From: Lysobacteraceae bacterium
GTDB taxonomy: Bacteria > Pseudomonadota > Gammaproteobacteria > Xanthomonadales > Ahniellaceae
DNA length: 64,000 nt
Direction of reading: 5' to 3'
Assembly (NCBI GenBank): GCA_021299185.1
Contig: JAJTHZ010000040.1
Span: 1-64,000 of the forward strand
Under the pieces are notes generated by a model. That model was given only the letters and a program-made list of their open reading frames with translations. It did not search any database and was not told the DNA's origin. The position numbers and the translations under genes are program-made. Positions 59,915 to 64,000 of this stretch are shown here, one piece after another. How positions within the stretch are numbered: the first letter of the stretch is position 1; every line of letters starts with the position of its first letter.

Positions 59915-60343
59915 ATGACCGCCTTCCCCCGCACCGCCCAGCGGCTGCTCGCCGCGCTTCTGCTCGGCTTCGCGCTGACCGGCGCCGCCGCGGCCGACAC
60001 CAACGGCGCATCGACCTACCTGTCGCGCGCCAATGCCGCCTTCGCCGCCGACCGCATGGTCGCGCCGGCCGGCGACAACGCCCTCGAATGGACGCTGGCC
60101 GCGCGTGCGGTCGAGCCCGAGAGCGAGCGCGTCCGCGAAGGACTCAATGACCTCTACCCGCTGGTGGTGGTCGCGATCGACCGCGAGATCGCGCGCGGCA
60201 ACGCTGCCGAGGCGCTGCGCGTGATCGCCCTGCTCGAAGCGGCGATCCCCAATTCGCTGGCCGCGCGCCAGGCCCGCGCCAAGCTCGAAGCCCGCGTCGG
60301 CCGCGCCGCGGTGCAGGTGGCGTCGCTCGATACCGCGCGCTGA
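59915..60343 (+). CDS. Secreted paralogue of the upstream TonB-N-terminus-like protein
   Basis: 142 residues with a cleavable signal (MTAFPRTAQRLLAALLLGFALTGAAAA). The mature part repeats the same pattern: RANAAFAADRMVAPAGDNALEWTLAARAVEP, VVVAIDREIARGNAAEALRVIALLEAAIPNSLAARQARAKLEARVG. It is exported but not lipidated, so the tandem pair offers a lipid-anchored and a soluble version. GGAGG lies 10 nt before the ATG; the earlier ATG (59852) lacks a ribosome site. Function unknown. Confidence 0.65.
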   Translation: MTAFPRTAQRLLAALLLGFALTGAAAADTNGASTYLSRANAAFAADRMVAPAGDNALEWTLAARAVEPESERVREGLNDLYPLVVVAIDREIARGNAAEALRVIALLEAAIPNSLAARQARAKLEARVGRAAVQVASLDTAR

Positions 60344-60432
60344 CGCGCGCCAAGGCGCGACCGTACGCCGCCCCGGCGGCGGTCGCGCGACCCGGATAGA
60401 CTCCCGCCGCGCCGGCATGCCGCCGGCCGACG

Positions 60433-60562
60433 GGGGAAGGCATCGTGCGAAGCATCGGCCGCTGGGCGGTCCGGATCCTGGTTGCCGGCGTTGCGCTGGG
60501 GAAGGCATCGTGCGAAGCATCGGCCGCTGGGCGGTCCGGATCCTGGTTGCCGGCGTTGCGCT
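60433..60562 (+). repeat. Perfect 65-bp tandem duplication across the acylase start region
   Basis: Copies 60433-60497 and 60498-60562 are identical (identity extends 2 nt further). Each contains the ribosome-binding stretch GGGGAAGG and a GTG start followed by RSIGRWAVRILVAGVAL coding sequence. Because 65 is not a multiple of three, the first GTG (60445) is out of frame with the second (60510). Confidence 0.95.
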
Positions 60563-62894
60563 GGCGCTGCTGGCCGCCGCGGGCGCCTGGTTCGCGCTGC
60601 GGCAGAGCCTGCCCGCCCTCGACGGAACGCGGACGCTGGCCGGTCTCTCGGCGCCGGCACAGGTCGCCCGCGATGCGCTCGGGGTGGCCACCATCGACGC
60701 CGCCACGCGCGCGGACGCGATGCGCAGCCTCGGCTTCGTGCACGCGCAGGAACGCTACTTCGAGATGGACCTCGCGCGCCGCGCGGCGGCCGGCGAACTG
60801 GCCGCGCTGTTCGGTGCCGCGGCGCTGGACCTCGATCGCGGTCGCCGCTTGCACCGCTTCCGCGCGCGCGCCGGCGCGGTGCTGGCGCGCGCCGAGCCGT
60901 CCGCGCGCGCCGATCTCGACGCCTACGTCGCCGGCGTCAACGCCGGCCTCGCCGCGCTCGCGGCGCGCCCTTTCCCCTACCTCCTGCTGCGCCAGGCGCC
61001 GCGTCCGTGGACCGCCGAGGACACCGGCCTGGTGGTCTACGCGATGTACCTCGACCTGCAGGACGAGGACAACGCGCACGAGCTCGAGCGCGCACGCATC
61101 CTGCGCGACGCCCCGCCCGCGCTGGCCGCGCTGCTGCTCGCCGAGGGCACGACCTGGGACGCGCCGCTCGACGGCGGCAGCGTGCCCGAACCGCCGCTGC
61201 CGACGGCCGACGAGGTCGACCTGCGGCGGCTGCCGGCCGACCGCTTCGGCCATGGCGCGGCGGTCGGCGGCGACCTCGGCATCGGCAGCAACAACTTCGC
61301 GGTGTCCGGCGCGCTCAGCGACAACGGCGCGGCGCTGGTGGCCGACGACATGCACCTCGGCCTGCGCGTGCCCAACATCTGGTTCCGCGCGCGCCTGCGC
61401 TTCCCCGCCGCCGACGGCACGCCGGTCGACGTGCAGGGGGTGACGCTGCCCGGCGTGCCGGGCGTGGTGGTCGGCAGCAACGGCCACGTCGCATGGGGCT
61501 TCACCAATTCCTACGGCGACTGGCTGGACTGGATCACCGTGCAGTGGACCGACGGCGCGCAGACCCGCTACCGCGCGCCCGGCGGCGAGGCTGCGGTGGT
61601 CGAGCACCGCGAGACGATCGAGGTCGCCGGCGGCGATCCGGTCGAGGTGCTGGTGCGGGAGACCCTCTGGGGCCCGATCGTGCACGAACGCCACGCGCTC
61701 GGCAGCCTCGCGCTGGCCTGGACCGCGCACCGGCCGGAAGCGGTGGGCTTCGGGCTGACCGAACTGGAATCGATGCGTGACCTCGATGGCGCGCTGGCGC
61801 TGGCCCATCGCGCAGGTTCGCCGGCGCAGAACCTGCTGGTGGGCGACCGCGCGGGGCGCATCGCCTGGACCATCGCGGGCGCGATCCCGCGCCGCGGCAC
61901 CGCGGACCCGACCGTTCCCGCCGACTGGAGCGCGCCCGATGCAGGCTGGCAGGGCTGGCTCGACCAGGCCGCGCAGCCGCGGATCGTCGACCCACCCGAC
62001 GGCCGCCTGTGGACCGCGAACGCCCGCGTGGTGTCGGGCGAGGCGCTGCGCCTGATCGGCGACGGCGGCTACGCGCTCGGCGCGCGCGCCGGACAGATCC
62101 GCGACGGCCTGCGGGCGCGCGAACGCTTCGCGCCGGCCGACCTGAAGGCGATCCAGCTCGACGATCGCACGCTGTTCCTGCAGCGCTGGTGGGAACTGCT
62201 GCGCGCCACTTTGGCGACCGCCGGTGACGACCCCGCGCTGGCCGAACTCGATCGACTGACCGCGACCTTCGATCCGCGCGCCGTGCCCGACGCGGTGGCC
62301 TACCGCCTGGTGCGCGGCTTCCGGCTCGCGGTATCGGCAAGCGTGCTCGACGGCCTGGCGGCACCGCTGCGCGGCGCGGCCGATCCCGCCTATCGGCTGC
62401 CGTCGCTGCAGCAGGGCGAGGGCGCGGTGTGGCGCATTGTCAGCGCGCGCCCGCCGCACCTGCTGCCGCCGCCGCACGCCGACTGGGACGCCCTGCTGCG
62501 CGCCGCGGCGCGGCGCGTGGTCGACGAACTCGGCGGCCAGCGCGGCGGGCTGGCCGCACGCACCTGGGGCGAACGCAACACCACGGCGATCCGCCACCCG
62601 CTGTCGCGCGCGGTGCCGGGCCTCGGATGGCTGCTCGATGCACCCGCGCGCGCGCTGCCCGGCGACACCGCGATGCCGCGCGTGCAGGGCCCCTCGTTCG
62701 GCGCCTCGCAGCGGATGGTGGTCTCGCCCGGCCACGAGGCTTCGGGCCTGTTCCACATGCCCGGCGGCCAGAGCGGGCATCCGCTGTCGCCGCATTACCT
62801 GGCGGGACATGCCGACTGGGAAGCGGGCGCGCCGACGCCGTTCCTGCCCGGCGAAACACGGCACACGCTGGCCCTGGAGCCGGGCGCCGACTGA
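60510..62894 (+). CDS. Penicillin-acylase-family Ntn hydrolase (S45)
   Basis: Secreted or membrane-tethered amidohydrolase precursor, 794 residues, of the penicillin G acylase / AHL acylase / S45 family. An N-terminal helix (RWAVRILVAGVALALLAAAGAWFAL), alpha chain with LGFVHAQERYFEMDLARRAAAGELAALFG, a spacer, then the autocatalytic site GIGSNNFAVSG: Ser260 would become the beta-chain N-terminal nucleophile. LVADDMHLGLRVPNIWF, PGVPGVVVGSNGHVAWGFTN and the late RNTTAIRHPLS match. Substrate (AHL signals, beta-lactam or other N-acyl amines) cannot be told. Start GTG 60510, in the second duplication copy; ATG 60417 is open in frame but less likely. Confidence 0.87.
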   Translation: MRSIGRWAVRILVAGVALALLAAAGAWFALRQSLPALDGTRTLAGLSAPAQVARDALGVATIDAATRADAMRSLGFVHAQERYFEMDLARRAAAGELAALFGAAALDLDRGRRLHRFRARAGAVLARAEPSARADLDAYVAGVNAGLAALAARPFPYLLLRQAPRPWTAEDTGLVVYAMYLDLQDEDNAHELERARILRDAPPALAALLLAEGTTWDAPLDGGSVPEPPLPTADEVDLRRLPADRFGHGAAVGGDLGIGSNNFAVSGALSDNGAALVADDMHLGLRVPNIWFRARLRFPAADGTPVDVQGVTLPGVPGVVVGSNGHVAWGFTNSYGDWLDWITVQWTDGAQTRYRAPGGEAAVVEHRETIEVAGGDPVEVLVRETLWGPIVHERHALGSLALAWTAHRPEAVGFGLTELESMRDLDGALALAHRAGSPAQNLLVGDRAGRIAWTIAGAIPRRGTADPTVPADWSAPDAGWQGWLDQAAQPRIVDPPDGRLWTANARVVSGEALRLIGDGGYALGARAGQIRDGLRARERFAPADLKAIQLDDRTLFLQRWWELLRATLATAGDDPALAELDRLTATFDPRAVPDAVAYRLVRGFRLAVSASVLDGLAAPLRGAADPAYRLPSLQQGEGAVWRIVSARPPHLLPPPHADWDALLRAAARRVVDELGGQRGGLAARTWGERNTTAIRHPLSRAVPGLGWLLDAPARALPGDTAMPRVQGPSFGASQRMVVSPGHEASGLFHMPGGQSGHPLSPHYLAGHADWEAGAPTPFLPGETRHTLALEPGAD

Positions 62895-63216
62895 GCGCGG
62901 CACGCCGGCGCGAGAGGAATCCCCGCCGTCGCGCGTCGAACCGCCCGGCCCCCCGGACGGCGATGCCGGATGCGGCGACGCTTGAAGCAATGCAATCGAC
63001 CCGCGCACCGCACCAGCGGTGCCGCGTCCCGAGCCCGCCGTGGGTGGCGCCCGCCACTGCTGCGACCGCGTGCTTCGGCCCGCACGGCCCGCTGCGGCCG
63101 CAGGCTGCCGGGCGAGCCCCGCGCGCAGCCGCCGCCCGGTTCGCCGCTGCCCCGCTGATCCCCGGTGCGGTCGTCGCAACACCGGGCTCAACCATGTCCT
63201 CGCTCAGGAGTCCTGC
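62895..63216. other. 322-nt intergenic region
   Basis: No coding bias in any frame matching the neighbours. A hairpin (CCCGGTG 63161-63167 / CACCGGG 63180-63186) is present, and CAGGAG 63205-63210 serves the next gene. Confidence 0.45.
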
Positions 63217-63825
63217 ATGCGTCACGTGTTGCCCTGGCTGTTCGCCGTTGCCTCTGTCCTGCCCCTCACCGCTGGCGCCGCGCCGCCGCCGGATGCGATC
63301 ATCGTCAACGGCACGCCGATGGCGGGCGCCACGCGCGATGCCCTCGCGCAACGCTTCGGCTACACGCCGCGGCCCGGACGCTACTGGTACGACGTCGCGA
63401 CCGGTGCGTGGGGCCTCGAAGGCCACGGCACGGCCGGCTTCATGATGCCGGGCCTCGCCCTCGGCGGGCCGTTGCGCGCCGATGCCTCGAACGGCCGCAC
63501 CGGCGTGTTCATCAACGGGCGCGAACTCGCCGACAGCGATGTCGCCGGCCTGTGGTCGCTCGGCATCCCGGCGCAGCGCGGCCGCTGGTGGGTCGACGCC
63601 TGGGGCAACGCAGGCCCGGAAGGTTTCCCGGCGACCTTCAATGTGTTCGCCGTCGCGCGCCAGGCCGCGGCCTCGCGCGGCGGCGGCGGCGGCGGCGGCG
63701 ATTCGATCTGGCGCACCTGGGGCTCGGGCGACAACAAGGGCTCGACCTGGATCGGCAGCGATGGCTCGCTGTCTCACAGCACCACGATCAACGGCAAGAC
63801 CTACGACTACCACATCGGGGACTGA
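63217..63825 (+). CDS. Secreted protein of unknown function with a poly-Gly linker
   Basis: 202 residues. Signal peptide 1-20. The mature part is strand-rich: MAGATRDALAQRFGYTPRPGRYWYDVATGAWGLEG, then MMPGLALGGPLRADAS, TGVFINGRELADSDVAGLW, GRWWVDAWGNAG. A run of eight Gly separates this from a short C-terminal part (IWRTWGSGDNKGSTWIGSDGSLSHSTTINGKTYDYHIGD). The RYWYDxxTGxWG block is seen in bacterial peptidase-inhibitor-like or DUF-type secreted proteins of unknown role. No catalytic motif seen. Confidence 0.6.
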   Translation: MRHVLPWLFAVASVLPLTAGAAPPPDAIIVNGTPMAGATRDALAQRFGYTPRPGRYWYDVATGAWGLEGHGTAGFMMPGLALGGPLRADASNGRTGVFINGRELADSDVAGLWSLGIPAQRGRWWVDAWGNAGPEGFPATFNVFAVARQAAASRGGGGGGGDSIWRTWGSGDNKGSTWIGSDGSLSHSTTINGKTYDYHIGD

Positions 63826-63876
63826 TCCGCCGCCGCGATCGGCGTATCCTCCATCCGCTCCCGTGGAGGACCGCCC

Positions 63877-64000
63877 ATGTCGCTGCTTCGCACCGCTGCC
63901 GTCGTCCCGCTGCTGTTCGCATTCGCCGCGCCGGTGGCGGCCGCCGATACGGTGCTCACCGCGGCGCGGCTGCTCGACGTGCGCAGCGGCAAGCTGGTCG
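63877..64000 (+). CDS. Secreted amidohydrolase, 5' partial
   Basis: The first 41 residues only. Signal peptide MSLLRTAAVVPLLFAFAAPVAAA, then DTVLTAARLLDVRSGKLV, the usual first strand pair of imidazolonepropionase/Xaa-Pro-dipeptidase-like metal-dependent amidohydrolases. GTGGAGGA precedes the ATG by 7 nt. The metal site lies outside the window, so specificity is open. Confidence 0.65.
   Translation, partial: MSLLRTAAVVPLLFAFAAPVAAADTVLTAARLLDVRSGKLV

Noticed and set aside
60445-61443. 332-codon frame starting at the first GTG of the duplicated segment
   Set aside because: It reads through the acylase gene out of frame, with no protein-like features after the duplicated signal sequence; kept only as a consequence of the duplication.

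Overview
High-GC (roughly 70% by eye) chromosomal DNA from a gammaproteobacterium, most likely Xanthomonadales/Lysobacterales and perhaps Rhodanobacteraceae (Dokdonella-like). The grounds are the Pil-Chp order pilG-pilH-pilI-pilJ-chpA, a Xanthomonas-type sux sucrose locus, TorF-like porin and TonB-N-terminus-like proteins, and secreted proteins ending in an aromatic/NGFE tail. I see no phage, integrase, transposase, CRISPR array, rRNA or tRNA. Genes are dense, and many neighbours overlap by 1-4 nt.

Layout. 1-1.5 kb: edge of a chromate-transporter gene with a YjbR/MmcQ gene, and a GNAT acetyltransferase. 1.55-5 kb: mfd. 5.2-13 kb: a five-gene type IV pilus chemosensory operon (PilG-like, PilH, PilI, PilJ, ChpA), closed by two tandem hairpins. 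13-18 kb: TorF-like porin divergent from a polyamine ABC importer (potF-A-H-I). 18.1-18.6 kb: a cluster of REP-like repeats. 18.6-27 kb: PmtA-like phospholipid methyltransferase, a Gly/Tyr/Asp repeat protein, the overlapping MOSC-hydrolase-rlmKL operon, amidase, tesB, a DUF2007-like protein and an MFS exporter. 26.7-32 kb: an orphan MacB/FtsX-type permease behind a candidate sigma-54 promoter, then a NarL-type two-component system. 32-34 kb: secreted proteins and one gene fragment.

34-37.5 kb is the most interesting region. btaA-btaB (diacylglyceryl-betaine lipid synthesis) faces a two-gene unit encoding a PEMT-like membrane protein and a membrane-anchored protein with an HxD...H pattern like that of Fe(II) oxygenases. 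With the PmtA-like enzyme at 18.6 kb this suggests a membrane-lipid head-group (betaine/choline) programme, possibly with an undescribed modification step.

38.5-51 kb: a secreted PHB-depolymerase-type esterase, a decayed lipoprotein gene, and a sux-type locus (fructokinase, amylosucrase, TonB receptor, SSS symporter, LacI regulator) with a perfect palindrome between the divergent receptor and symporter genes. In order, sucrose would enter by the TonB receptor, cross the inner membrane by the SSS symporter, be split and polymerised by amylosucrase, and its fructose phosphorylated. A fragment and an intact copy of beta-helix secreted proteins follow. 51-64 kb: stand-alone pyruvate dehydrogenase E1, an S8 protease with a PA insert, parC, two tandem paralogues resembling the N-terminal region of xanthomonad TonB proteins, a penicillin-acylase-family hydrolase whose start lies in a 65-bp tandem duplication, a secreted protein of unknown function and the start of an amidohydrolase.
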